Source: Ilumatobacteraceae bacterium (GTDB taxonomy: Bacteria > Actinomycetota > Acidimicrobiia > Acidimicrobiales > Ilumatobacteraceae). Taken from it: a stretch of DNA of 50,032 bases. The position numbers were made by a program, and so were the translations under genes. Positions within the stretch are counted from its first letter, which is position 1. Every line of letters starts with the position of its first letter. The DNA lies in NCBI GenBank assembly GCA_023257035.1, contig JALRDI010000147.1, positions 1-50,032 on the forward strand. Direction: 5' to 3'. The notes beneath the pieces were generated by a model. That model saw only the letters and a list, made by a program, of their open reading frames with translations, had not been told where the DNA came from and made no database searches. Positions 17,257-24,612 of this stretch are shown in pieces.

Positions 17257-18432
17257 TCAGACGAGGGGAGTGCCGGGGTCAAGACCGAGGCGCGTCCGGC
17301 CGTACATCTGGGCGTTGCCATCGAAGTCAACGATGGCGTGGTGGCACGCGGTGTTGACATCGCGATAGCGACTTTGCAAGATGCTGTCGTCGTAAATGCC
17401 GTGGGCTCCGGCTGAAGCAAACACCCGATCGGTGGCGCGCCGGGCTAACTCAACTGCGTAGGTGGCATGCCACTTGAGTTCTGCTCGTTCATCAATCGTG
17501 AGTCGGGTGCCGGTGTGGGCAACCTCATCGCATCGATCGGCGGCAGCCCTGATGAGGTGGCGTGCAAGGTCAAGCTCAGTTGTTGATTCTGCTACTCGCA
17601 TCTGAGCGCCAGGGTTCTCGGCTTTTGAGGATCCGGTGTACACCTCGCGGCGTGCTGAGGTGCGTTCGATGTGAAGGGCTAATGCTCCATCGGCAATGCC
17701 AATGACCGCAGCGGCAAGTTGCACCGACAAGCAAGGCAGCACTGGTAAACGATTGAAGAAGGTTTCGCCCCCTTCGCCATGTGGGCTTTCGCCATCAAAG
17801 AGCAGTTTGGTTGGCACTGATCGATGTTCGGGAACAAAGACGTCTTCGGCGACGAGGTCCTTTGAACCAGTGCCCCGGAGTCCGAGAGTGAACCATGTGT
17901 CGTCGACCACCAGATCTGCCTTGGGAACGATCACGTGGAGTAGCCGCGTTGCGCTTTCGGGCAGTGTGTCGGCGATTGCGCCGATGAGAAGCCAATCGCC
18001 ATGATCGACACCAGAGGCGAACTGCCAACGACCGTTGAGGTGCCAACCTCCGTCGACTCTTGTTGCTTTGCCCTGAGAGGCAAGCGTTCCTGGAAGACAG
18101 ATGTCAGCATCCTCATCGAATACTTCGTGTTGGCATTGTTCGGGGAAATTGCCGACCATCCAAGTGTGGGCATTAGAGACCATCTGCACCCATCCGGCGG
18201 CTGGGTCCGCCGCAGCGGTTACGAACAACGAATCGACCTGGGCTCGTAACCCGGCCTCGGACCCACCGAGTGAAGCAGGAGTCAGGATTCTCCAAAGCCC
18301 GGCCTCTGCCATTGCTCGCACAGATTGAGGAGCAAGGTGGCGAAGCCGTTCTGATTCTTCGGCGTGAGCGCGCAATGTTTCGGCGATCGAACGGGCGGCA
18401 TCTTCCGCCTTGGAGATGGTCGACGGCGACAT
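17257..18432 (-). CDS. Acyl-CoA-dehydrogenase-fold flavin monooxygenase (HsaA/HpaB-type oxygenase)
   Basis: 391 residues. It has the acyl-CoA dehydrogenase fold (helical N-domain ESERLRHLAPQSVRAMAEAGLWRILTP, beta domain GGWHLNGRWQFASGVDHGDWLLIGA, helical C-domain) but lacks the catalytic glutamate context of true dehydrogenases; TGSKDLVAEDVFVPEHRS and the closing QMYGRTRLGLDPG match the two-component group D monooxygenases such as HsaA and p-hydroxyphenylacetate hydroxylase. Those use reduced FMN from a separate reductase to hydroxylate aromatic or sterol-derived rings. No reductase adjoins it. A TAGTTT box ends 6 bases before the ATG, indicating a leaderless transcript. Confidence 0.85.
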   Translation of the reverse strand: MSPSTISKAEDAARSIAETLRAHAEESERLRHLAPQSVRAMAEAGLWRILTPASLGGSEAGLRAQVDSLFVTAAADPAAGWVQMVSNAHTWMVGNFPEQCQHEVFDEDADICLPGTLASQGKATRVDGGWHLNGRWQFASGVDHGDWLLIGAIADTLPESATRLLHVIVPKADLVVDDTWFTLGLRGTGSKDLVAEDVFVPEHRSVPTKLLFDGESPHGEGGETFFNRLPVLPCLSVQLAAAVIGIADGALALHIERTSARREVYTGSSKAENPGAQMRVAESTTELDLARHLIRAAADRCDEVAHTGTRLTIDERAELKWHATYAVELARRATDRVFASAGAHGIYDDSILQSRYRDVNTACHHAIVDFDGNAQMYGRTRLGLDPGTPLV

Positions 18433-18438
18433 GTTTCG

Positions 18439-18444
18439 AAACTA
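18439..18444 (-). promoter_or_regulatory. TANNNT -10 box for a probable leaderless transcript
   Basis: TAGTTT on the reverse strand, 6 bases from the ATG at 18432. Confidence 0.45.
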
Positions 18445-18590
18445 ACAAATACACCAACCGGAGAATTTGCTGAAATGACGTTGTCCGGTTGCTTGTCGCT
18501 CTTCAGGCCCTTAACTTTCCCCGCTAACCTCAAGGGCCGATAGATCGAGGCGGACCGAACGAATTTCGGACCACGTTTCGGACCATCCCC

Positions 18591-18666
18591 GCCCCCGTAG
18601 CTCAGTGGATAGAGCAACGGTTTCCTAAACCGCAGGTCGCAGGTTCGAGTCCTGCCGGGGGCGCCA
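18591..18666 (+). tRNA. tRNA-Arg (anticodon CCT)
   Basis: Cloverleaf by eye: acceptor GCCCCCG (18591-18597) pairs perfectly with CGGGGGC (18656-18662); D-arm GCTC/GAGC; anticodon loop TTCCTAA (CCT, reads AGG); T-arm with GGTTCGAGTCC; discriminator G and an encoded CCA (18664-18666). The first anticodon-stem pair is an A-C mismatch. It borders the compositionally distinct galactoside island that starts downstream. Confidence 0.95.
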
Positions 18667-18847
18667 AATGAAATCCAGTGTTCATCGTGAGTTCCGCTGC
18701 TTGCCAGCGGGTGCCTACGCGTCACTGCCACAGCGGACGGGGCGCCCGCAACAATTTCTGATCAACGCCTCCAAGTTGCCTTGTGACGCTTCGGATAATC
18801 GAACTGGACGCCTGCGGCTCGCATGGCAAGTTTTCAGCTCGAGTGGG

Positions 18848-19876
18848 TCAAGGCGCCGAAGCGCGGACGACGAGTTCTACCGGCAGTCGCCGTGACGGCA
18901 CCGATCCCTCCTCAACCAAAGTTCGAATCATGTCGACTGCGACGCGTCCGAGTTGGTCGCGGTCGATGCGGACGGACGTAAGCATTGGGGTCATCGCCTG
19001 GCACATCTCGATGTCGTCAAAGCCTACGATGGCGAGGTCGTCGGGGACCGAGATGCCGCGATCGAGGGCGCGCTGCAAGGCTCCGATAGCAATGAGGTCG
19101 TTGTAGGCGAAAAGCGCATCAGGCGGGTTGGGCTGCGCCAACGCCTCATCTAAGCCGACGCGTCCCCCTTCAAGGCTGTTGTCGACATCGATGATCAGGT
19201 GCTGATCGGGGCCAAACCCTTTCGTTTCAAGTGCGTTGCGGTAGCCGAGTTCACGGCGTGCAGGTCGAGGGGCGTTTCTGGCGTCGCGGTCTAGGAGGGC
19301 GGCAACTCGTTTCCGTCCACTACGGAGTAGGTGGTTGACTGCCATCTCGGCACCTGCTTGGATCTCGGCTGACACGCTGCTGATTCGGACTCCTTGGACA
19401 TCGTCGTTCACGATGATGATCGGCATTTCCTTGGCGGCGAAGTCGACGAGATCGCCGACGGCGTGGGCGGCAGGGAACACGATTGCTCCTTCCACGCCGT
19501 GTCCGACCATCGACTTCAGAGCGCTTAGTTGCCGCACGCGGTCACCGCCGGTGCTTGCCAGGAACATTGTTCTGCCGAGGTCGCTCGCGGCCCGTTCGAC
19601 GCCGTCTGCGAACTCGGGGAAAAACGGGTCAAGCATGGCGATGCTCACGAGCCCAATCGTGTCGCTCCGCCGCTTGCTCAGTCCCCGTGCCATCAGGTTG
19701 GGGCGGTAGCCGAGTTCATCGATTGCGGCAAGGATCCGATCTCGGGTCTCGGCGGTGCAACCGCCTTGGTTATTGACGACGCGCGACACGGTTCGCGCGG
19801 ACACCCCGACGTGTTCTGCGACGTCGGCGAGCGTCGCATTCTCCGGTGGTGTTCGCCCGTTCGTGTTTGTCGCCAT
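18848..19876 (-). CDS. LacI-family transcriptional repressor of the galactoside regulon
   Basis: 342 residues. The LacI helix-turn-helix plus hinge is textbook: TLADVAEHVGVSARTVSRVVNN, then GYRPNLMARGLSKRRS. The periplasmic-binding-protein-like effector domain follows (IGLVSIAMLDPFFPEFADGVERAA; VNDDVQGVRI; DALFAYNDLIAIGALQRALDRGISVPDDLAIVGFDDIEM). It is divergent from the ABC importer operon, with the 34-base palindrome at 19973-20006 between them, and the same site recurs at 26361-26390, so it most probably represses both until an alpha-galactoside or galactose binds. The effector is inferred from the controlled genes only. Confidence 0.92.
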   Translation of the reverse strand: MATNTNGRTPPENATLADVAEHVGVSARTVSRVVNNQGGCTAETRDRILAAIDELGYRPNLMARGLSKRRSDTIGLVSIAMLDPFFPEFADGVERAASDLGRTMFLASTGGDRVRQLSALKSMVGHGVEGAIVFPAAHAVGDLVDFAAKEMPIIIVNDDVQGVRISSVSAEIQAGAEMAVNHLLRSGRKRVAALLDRDARNAPRPARRELGYRNALETKGFGPDQHLIIDVDNSLEGGRVGLDEALAQPNPPDALFAYNDLIAIGALQRALDRGISVPDDLAIVGFDDIEMCQAMTPMLTSVRIDRDQLGRVAVDMIRTLVEEGSVPSRRLPVELVVRASAP

Positions 19877-19945
19877 TCCTAGATTCTGCCTTGATTGCTG
19901 TCGGGCGCGTGTGATCCGCCGATTTTGGAGACGGCTTAATCGGTC

Positions 19946-19974
19946 TTGACGAAACAGATAACTCTGACTACCGT
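19946..19974 (+). promoter_or_regulatory. Sigma-70-type promoter of the sugar ABC importer operon
   Basis: TTGACG (19946-19951), 17 bases, TACCGT (19969-19974). The -10 box runs into the palindromic operator that begins at 19973, so a bound repressor would cover the start site. The importer ATG follows at 20031 behind a strong Shine-Dalgarno. Confidence 0.6.
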
Positions 19975-20006
19975 TACGTCAGCGCTGACGTCAGCGCTGA
20001 CGTAAC
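19973..20006. promoter_or_regulatory. Tandem palindromic LacI operator (importer side)
   Basis: A perfect 34-base inverted repeat made of two overlapping copies of ACGTCAGCGCTGACGT that share the central ACGT, flanked by GTT and AAC. Each copy has the central CG expected of LacI-family sites. It lies between the divergent lacI-type gene (start 19876) and permease gene (start 20031). A second copy is at 26361-26390. Confidence 0.85.
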
Positions 20007-20030
20007 TAGCTGTTGGAGGGAGGTGCAGCG

Positions 20031-20942
20031 ATGGCCGTCACAGCGGAAACGATCCGGGTGAAACAAAAATGGGACAAGCGACAGATCGGCGTTGCTGCGC
20101 TGTTCCTTGCACCAGCGATGCTCGGTTTCGTCGTATTTTATTTGCGCCCCACCGTCATTGGTTTTTCGAACAGTTTCACCGACAAGGAACTGCTGCGACC
20201 GAAGTCCGAGTTCGTCGGCGTCGAGAACTACCGGGAGATGTTCCAGGACGATGTCTTCTGGAATGCCCTTTGGGTAACGCTTAAGTACGTTGTGATCAAT
20301 ATCGGCGTGCAAACCGTGTTCGCCATCGTCATTGCGTGGATCCTTGACCGGCTCTCGGGCTCGCGGGTACTCCGGACACTCTTCCTGACGCCTTGGTTGA
20401 TGTCGAACGTGGTGGTCGCCCTGCTGTTTCTCTGGATCCTCGACTTCCGGCTCGGCGTGATGAACAGCTTTCTCAACTCGATCGGCCTGCCATCACAACC
20501 GTTCTTTAGTTCACAGGAGTGGGCTATCCCCACGGTTGCGTTCATCAACGTCTGGCGCCACATGGGGTACACAGCGCTCTTGTTGTTCGCCGGTATCCAG
20601 ACCATCCCGAAGTCTGTGAAGGAAGCCGCGCTCGTGGACGGATGTGGTGAGATCCAGCGGTTCTTCAAGGTCACGCTGCCGCTCCTACGACCCGTTTTCG
20701 CGGTGGTGCTCGTCATTACCGTCATCGGCTCGTTCCAGATCTACGACACCATCGATGTTACAACCGAAGGTGGACCGGTGAACGCCAGCCGAGTGATCTA
20801 TGTCTACATCTTCGACCAGGCATTCGCCCGACGGAATTTTGGGTACGCCTCGGCGATGGCAGTCGCCCTGTTCGTGATCCTCGCCGCAGTCACCGTGATG
20901 CAGATGCGCCTGCTTCGAGCCAACGAGTCGGACTTAGCTTGA
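20031..20942 (+). CDS. Sugar ABC transporter permease (MalF/UgpA type)
   Basis: 303 residues from ATG 20031, set by GGAGGGAGGTG 6 bases upstream. Six hydrophobic helices; the first (VAALFLAPAMLGFVVFYLRPTVIGFSNSF) and the cytoplasmic EAA loop (KSVKEAALVDGCGEIQRFFKVTLPLLRPVF) that contacts the ATPase are both typical of carbohydrate-uptake family 1 importers. It forms a heterodimer in the membrane with the next gene product (10-base gap). No ATPase gene is present in this operon. Confidence 0.92.
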   Translation: MAVTAETIRVKQKWDKRQIGVAALFLAPAMLGFVVFYLRPTVIGFSNSFTDKELLRPKSEFVGVENYREMFQDDVFWNALWVTLKYVVINIGVQTVFAIVIAWILDRLSGSRVLRTLFLTPWLMSNVVVALLFLWILDFRLGVMNSFLNSIGLPSQPFFSSQEWAIPTVAFINVWRHMGYTALLLFAGIQTIPKSVKEAALVDGCGEIQRFFKVTLPLLRPVFAVVLVITVIGSFQIYDTIDVTTEGGPVNASRVIYVYIFDQAFARRNFGYASAMAVALFVILAAVTVMQMRLLRANESDLA

Positions 20943-20952
20943 AGAGGCAGCC

Positions 20953-21897
20953 ATGACCATGACCATGGACGCATCCGACCAGCAGATGGGGCCAGTTACC
21001 TCACCCCGGCGGCGCCCCCGGCGTCGGCCAAAGACCAGCGACATCGTGCTCTGGACGCTCGTCGCAATTCTCCTGATCCTCACCCTGTTCCCGTTTTACT
21101 GGTCGCTACGAACGGCGTTGTCGAGCAACAGGTCGCTACCGACGAACTCGACCAGCCTCCTGCCTGGAGAGTTCTCCATCGGCGGTTTCGAGCGAGCGCT
21201 CGGCCTTGCGTCGACGGAGGAGTCGCTCGCAGCCGGCGGCTCGGGTGCCGAGATCAACTTTCTGCAAGCCCTCATGAACTCGGCAATCGTCGCAACGATG
21301 GTCACCGTTGGTCAGGTGCTGTGCTGCTCGATGGCCGCCTATGCGTTTGCACGGCTGAGGTTCCCCGGTCGAGACAAGTTGTTCTTCGTCGTCCTGACGT
21401 CATTGATGATTCCGCCGATTTTTACGCTGTTACCGAACTTCATCTTCGTTCAGCAGCGCGGGTGGTTGAACACCTATCACGGCATTGCGGCACCAACGCT
21501 TCTGATGACGCCGTTTGCGATCTTCTTCATGCGTCAGTTCTTCCTGACTATTCCGCATGAGATCGAGGAGGCTGCGTCGATCGACGGTGCGGGCCGCTTT
21601 CGGACGTTCTTCCGGATCGTGCTGCCGATGTCGGCCTCGTCGGTAACGACCCTTGCCGTGCTCACGTTCATTACCCAGTGGAACGACTACCTTTGGCCAA
21701 AGCTCGTCGGGCAGGACGAGAGCGTTCGGGTGCTCACAGCTTCTCTCGGTAACTTTCGCTCTCAGACCCCTCAGGGGACCCCCGACTGGTCTGGATTGAT
21801 GGCTGCCACGTGGGTCTCGATTATCCCGATCATCATCTTGCTGTTGCTCGTGGGCAAGCGGCTCGTCGACTCCATCCAGTTCTCCGGCATCAAGTGA
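20953..21897 (+). CDS. Sugar ABC transporter permease (MalG/UgpE type)
   Basis: 314 residues with an arginine-rich cytoplasmic N-terminus (SPRRRPRRRPKTSD), six helices, and the EAA loop PHEIEEAASIDGAGRFRTFFRIVLPMS followed by TFITQWNDYLWPKL, which is diagnostic for the MalG half. Starts ATG-ACC repeat at 20953 behind GAAGAGG; in-frame ATGs three and nine bases... further in are possible. It pairs with the upstream permease. The binding-protein gene follows after a 278-base spacer with hairpins. Confidence 0.92.
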   Translation: MTMTMDASDQQMGPVTSPRRRPRRRPKTSDIVLWTLVAILLILTLFPFYWSLRTALSSNRSLPTNSTSLLPGEFSIGGFERALGLASTEESLAAGGSGAEINFLQALMNSAIVATMVTVGQVLCCSMAAYAFARLRFPGRDKLFFVVLTSLMIPPIFTLLPNFIFVQQRGWLNTYHGIAAPTLLMTPFAIFFMRQFFLTIPHEIEEAASIDGAGRFRTFFRIVLPMSASSVTTLAVLTFITQWNDYLWPKLVGQDESVRVLTASLGNFRSQTPQGTPDWSGLMAATWVSIIPIIILLLLVGKRLVDSIQFSGIK

Positions 21898-22175
21898 TCC
21901 CGATGACCGACCTATCCACATACAACGACCTGTTCGCCATCGGGGTACTTCGCGCCTCTACCAAAGCCGCTGTCGAACGTGCCGGACTTTGGCGGCAAGC
22001 GGCCCAGTTGCTCGACCGTATCGCTCGCTGTCAGACCTCATCACGTGCAGTGATTGAGGCCCCAGCGTTTTTGCAAATTCGTGAGTCACCGGCCTCGCCG
22101 GCGACTCGTCCAGATTTCCGCGACCACGTTGCGGGGAGGGTCACCGGTCCCGAACCGGCCTAAAAGGAGGAAAAC
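21898..22175 (+). other. Intercistronic spacer with two hairpins between permease and binding-protein genes
   Basis: No convincing gene: an 86-codon open frame (ATG 21903 to TAA 22163) lacks a Shine-Dalgarno and any family resemblance, though it cannot be excluded. Two stems are visible: GAGTCACCGGC/GCCGGCGACTC (22083-22107, one mismatch, 3-base loop) and CCGGT/ACCGG (22144-22158). The perfect Shine-Dalgarno AAGGAGG (22164-22170) follows, 5 bases before ATG 22176. Such stems commonly protect the 5' end of a binding-protein mRNA so that it is made in excess over the permeases (inference). Confidence 0.4.
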
Positions 22176-23564
22176 ATGAGGGGGAAGATTCCCGCACTTC
22201 TCACTGTTGCTGCGCTTACTATTGCGGCGTGCGGTGGGGATAATGACAGCAGCGAGCCAGCTGCCGACGAACCCGCGGCCGCCGATGAGGCGGCCTCCGA
22301 TGAGCCGGCAGCTTCAGGTGACGCTGTGTCGATTCGCTACTCGCTATGGGACGCGAACCAGCTGCCCGGATACGAGTCGTGCGCCACTGCGTTTAACGAT
22401 GCCAACCCGGGTATCAGCGTCGAGGTCGAGCAGCTTGGCTGGGACGACTACTGGACCGGCATCACGACCGGATTCGTGTCGGGCACGGCACCCGACGTGT
22501 TCACCAACCACCTCGCGCGTTACCCCGAGTTTGCCGAGACCGAGCAGATTCTGGCGCTGAACGACTACATTGACGCCGACAGCGTCGACACCTCGATCTA
22601 CTTCCCGGGCCTCGTCAATCTGTGGGCGCGCCCTGACGGCAACCAGTACGGCCTGCCGAAGGACTGGGACACGATTGCGCTTACCGTGAACAACACCATG
22701 CTGGCTGACGCTGGCATCGACTCGGCCACCTTGACCAACCTCACCTGGAACCCGCAGGACGGCGGCACCTTCGAGGAGCTCATCGCTGCACTGTCGGTCG
22801 ACGCCAACGGCGTCCGTGGTAACGAAGAGGGTTTCGACGCCTCCAATGTTGCCGTGTTCGGGTTCGGCCTGGTCGGTACAGGTGGTGGCAACGGTCAGAC
22901 CGAGTGGAGCTGGCTCGCCGCATCTAACGGCTGGACGTTCATGGATCAGCCGTTCTGGGGTACCGAGTTCAACTACGACGACCCGGCATTCGTCGAGACC
23001 ATTGACTGGATCAAGAGCGTGATCGCAAAGGGTTACGCCCCGCCATTTGAGGTCTTCTCGGCAACAGGTCACAATGACCTGTTCAAGGCCGGCCAGACGG
23101 CGACCACGTCGCTCGGTTCGTGGGAGATCGGCGACATTCTCGCAGCGGAGTTTGAGACCACGTTCTTCCCGACCCCAGTCGGTCCGACCGGCGACCGGTC
23201 GTCGATGTTTAACGGCCTTGCCGACTCCATCTCGGCCAGTACCGAGCATCCGGACGAGGCCTGGGAATGGGTCAAGTTCCTCGCCTCGGCCGATTGCCAG
23301 AACCTGGTTGCGGAAACAGCGGTCATCTTCCCGGCAATCCCAGAGGCGGCCGAGACGGTTAAGAACGTCCGTGCCGGCCAGGGCGTTGACGTGAGCGCCT
23401 TCACGGTCCACGTCGAGAACGGCACTACGTTCACGTTCCCGATCGCCGACTACGCGGCCGATCGCGACGCGATCATGGGTCCGGCAATGCAGGACATCTT
23501 CACTGGCGCCGACACTGCGTCGACGCTGGCCGATGCCAACGCTGAGGTCAACGACCTCTTCTGA
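22176..23564 (+). CDS. Sugar ABC transporter solute-binding lipoprotein
   Basis: 462 residues. A lipoprotein signal peptide ends in IAAC (C20 modified), followed by an acidic Ala/Glu/Asp linker to about residue 48 and then a family 1 extracellular solute-binding fold: SIRYSLWDANQLPGYESCATAFNDANPGISVEVEQLGWDDYWTG, APDVFTNHLARYPEF, GLPKDWDTIALTVNNTML, and a C-lobe with DLFKAGQTATTSLGSWEIGD and HPDEAWEWVKFLAS. It is anchored outside the membrane and delivers an oligosaccharide to the two upstream permeases. Context (LacI site shared with an alpha-galactosidase) points to an alpha-galactoside such as melibiose, raffinose or galactosylglycerol; the exact ligand is not readable. Confidence 0.92.
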   Translation: MRGKIPALLTVAALTIAACGGDNDSSEPAADEPAAADEAASDEPAASGDAVSIRYSLWDANQLPGYESCATAFNDANPGISVEVEQLGWDDYWTGITTGFVSGTAPDVFTNHLARYPEFAETEQILALNDYIDADSVDTSIYFPGLVNLWARPDGNQYGLPKDWDTIALTVNNTMLADAGIDSATLTNLTWNPQDGGTFEELIAALSVDANGVRGNEEGFDASNVAVFGFGLVGTGGGNGQTEWSWLAASNGWTFMDQPFWGTEFNYDDPAFVETIDWIKSVIAKGYAPPFEVFSATGHNDLFKAGQTATTSLGSWEIGDILAAEFETTFFPTPVGPTGDRSSMFNGLADSISASTEHPDEAWEWVKFLASADCQNLVAETAVIFPAIPEAAETVKNVRAGQGVDVSAFTVHVENGTTFTFPIADYAADRDAIMGPAMQDIFTGADTASTLADANAEVNDLF

Positions 23565-23584
23565 TCCTGTCATCAGGTTCTTCC

Positions 23585-23610
23585 AACTCGCGTTCAGTCT
23601 TCCGCGAGTT
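23585..23610. terminator. Hairpin downstream of the binding-protein gene
   Basis: AACTCGCG (23585-23592) and CGCGAGTT (23603-23610), an 8-bp stem with a 10-base loop, 20 bases after the stop. It precedes the stronger hairpin at 23620. Confidence 0.5.
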
Positions 23611-23619
23611 CCGAAGAAA

Positions 23620-23649
23620 GATGGGGTGGGGCTCAGGCCCCACCCCATC
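23620..23649. terminator. Strong bidirectional terminator between convergent operons
   Basis: GATGGGGTGGGGC and GCCCCACCCCATC form a perfect 13-bp stem with a TCAG loop. On the forward strand GGCCGTTTT follows; on the reverse strand TTTCTT follows. It separates the importer operon from the convergent membrane-protein/FG-GAP operon. Confidence 0.8.
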
Positions 23650-23820
23650 GGCCGTTTTCAGCCCTTCGACATCAGAGACCGAAATGGCTCAGATCACACC
23701 CGCTGCCGCGGGTCGCGGCGCCTGTCGACACTGGGCCGGTCTAATGGTGGGCTGAAGCACTGTGGATCGGGGCTTTTGCGTTAACGAGACAACCTGCGGT
23801 GCCAGGTTTGCGGCCGTCGA

Positions 23821-24612
23821 TCAGCGGCGAAAGGCGTCGACCTTTGTGCGCAGGAAGATGTGGACTGCTGGGATGGCCAACAGTATTTCTCCGGTGTTCC
23901 ATGTGAAGTGGGCGTCGACGCGATCAGCAGTGGTAATTCCTGGGAACCCGCAGATCATCTGCAGCTTCGGGCCTGCACTCAGGTCAAGCCAGCCGCCCTG
24001 CCCCACGATTCCGGGTAGACCCTGGGCGGTGACGTCGTCAAAGCCGAGGGCGTGAAGTTCTCGAGTGACCTGGATATACCGAACAAACATGTAGGTATGT
24101 TCGAGTGTGTGGGCAAATGCCCATGCGAAGAGCGCCCACCCCCAAAACCCTCGCATTCCCTTGGACATGAGGTAGACGACCGGGATCATTACCGACCAGT
24201 TCCACAGGAAATGGATCCACTCGGAGTTGGCGGGCGACAGTAAGCCGTTTGCCTGGCGGAGCGGCTCGTGAAGGATGTGCCGCTGCACCCACTGGGTGAC
24301 GTGCTCGACCGTGTGAAGGCCTTGCAGCGTGACCAGAGCTCCGGCGACGGCTGCGGCGCGACCGAAGCAACGGGCATCGGAGCGCCACTTGATGGTGGCC
24401 GGAACAGCCATCACGATGAGCACGAGTGCCACCGCCTGCCACAGCACCCAGTTGAAGACGACTCGGCTGACGATTGCGCTTCCGAGGGCGAGCGAGCCGC
24501 TGACTGCGATGAGCCGCAGGTGCTCGCGGGGATGGAGGATGTCGAGTATCGGAAATGATCGTGACGTCGTGTGCTCGATGGGCTCAGGGGAGGGTGTGAA
24601 GGTCAGCGTCAT
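23821..24612 (-). CDS. Histidine-rich polytopic membrane protein of unknown function
   Basis: 263 residues with about six membrane segments (roughly 32-52, 54-76, 84-104, 132-150, 155-178, 236-255). It is marked by a repeated pattern: HTVEH (100-104) followed by WIHFLWN (132-138), and HTLEH (168-172) followed by AHFTWN (234-239). This looks like an internal duplication that places two H-x-x-E-H clusters and two H-F-x-W-N clusters near the membrane, suitable for metal or haem ligation (inference). The start ATG overlaps the TGA of the FG-GAP gene (ATGA), so translation is coupled. I do not recognise a named family. It lies in the LacI-controlled galactoside island. Confidence 0.75.
   Translation of the reverse strand: MTLTFTPSPEPIEHTTSRSFPILDILHPREHLRLIAVSGSLALGSAIVSRVVFNWVLWQAVALVLIVMAVPATIKWRSDARCFGRAAAVAGALVTLQGLHTVEHVTQWVQRHILHEPLRQANGLLSPANSEWIHFLWNWSVMIPVVYLMSKGMRGFWGWALFAWAFAHTLEHTYMFVRYIQVTRELHALGFDDVTAQGLPGIVGQGGWLDLSAGPKLQMICGFPGITTADRVDAHFTWNTGEILLAIPAVHIFLRTKVDAFRR

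Noticed and set aside
18282..18731. A 149-codon reverse frame with a run GRTRTCDLRFRKPLLYPLSYGG
   Set aside because: This is the translated antisense of tRNA-Arg(CCT); the motif is a well-known artefact of tRNA genes.
18667..18847. Search for an integrase remnant or attachment repeat behind the tRNA
   Set aside because: No copy of the tRNA 3' end and no recombinase motif could be found at either edge of the island.
22344..23648. A 434-codon reverse frame
   Set aside because: It runs antisense through the binding-protein gene in high-GC DNA and shows no recognisable domain.
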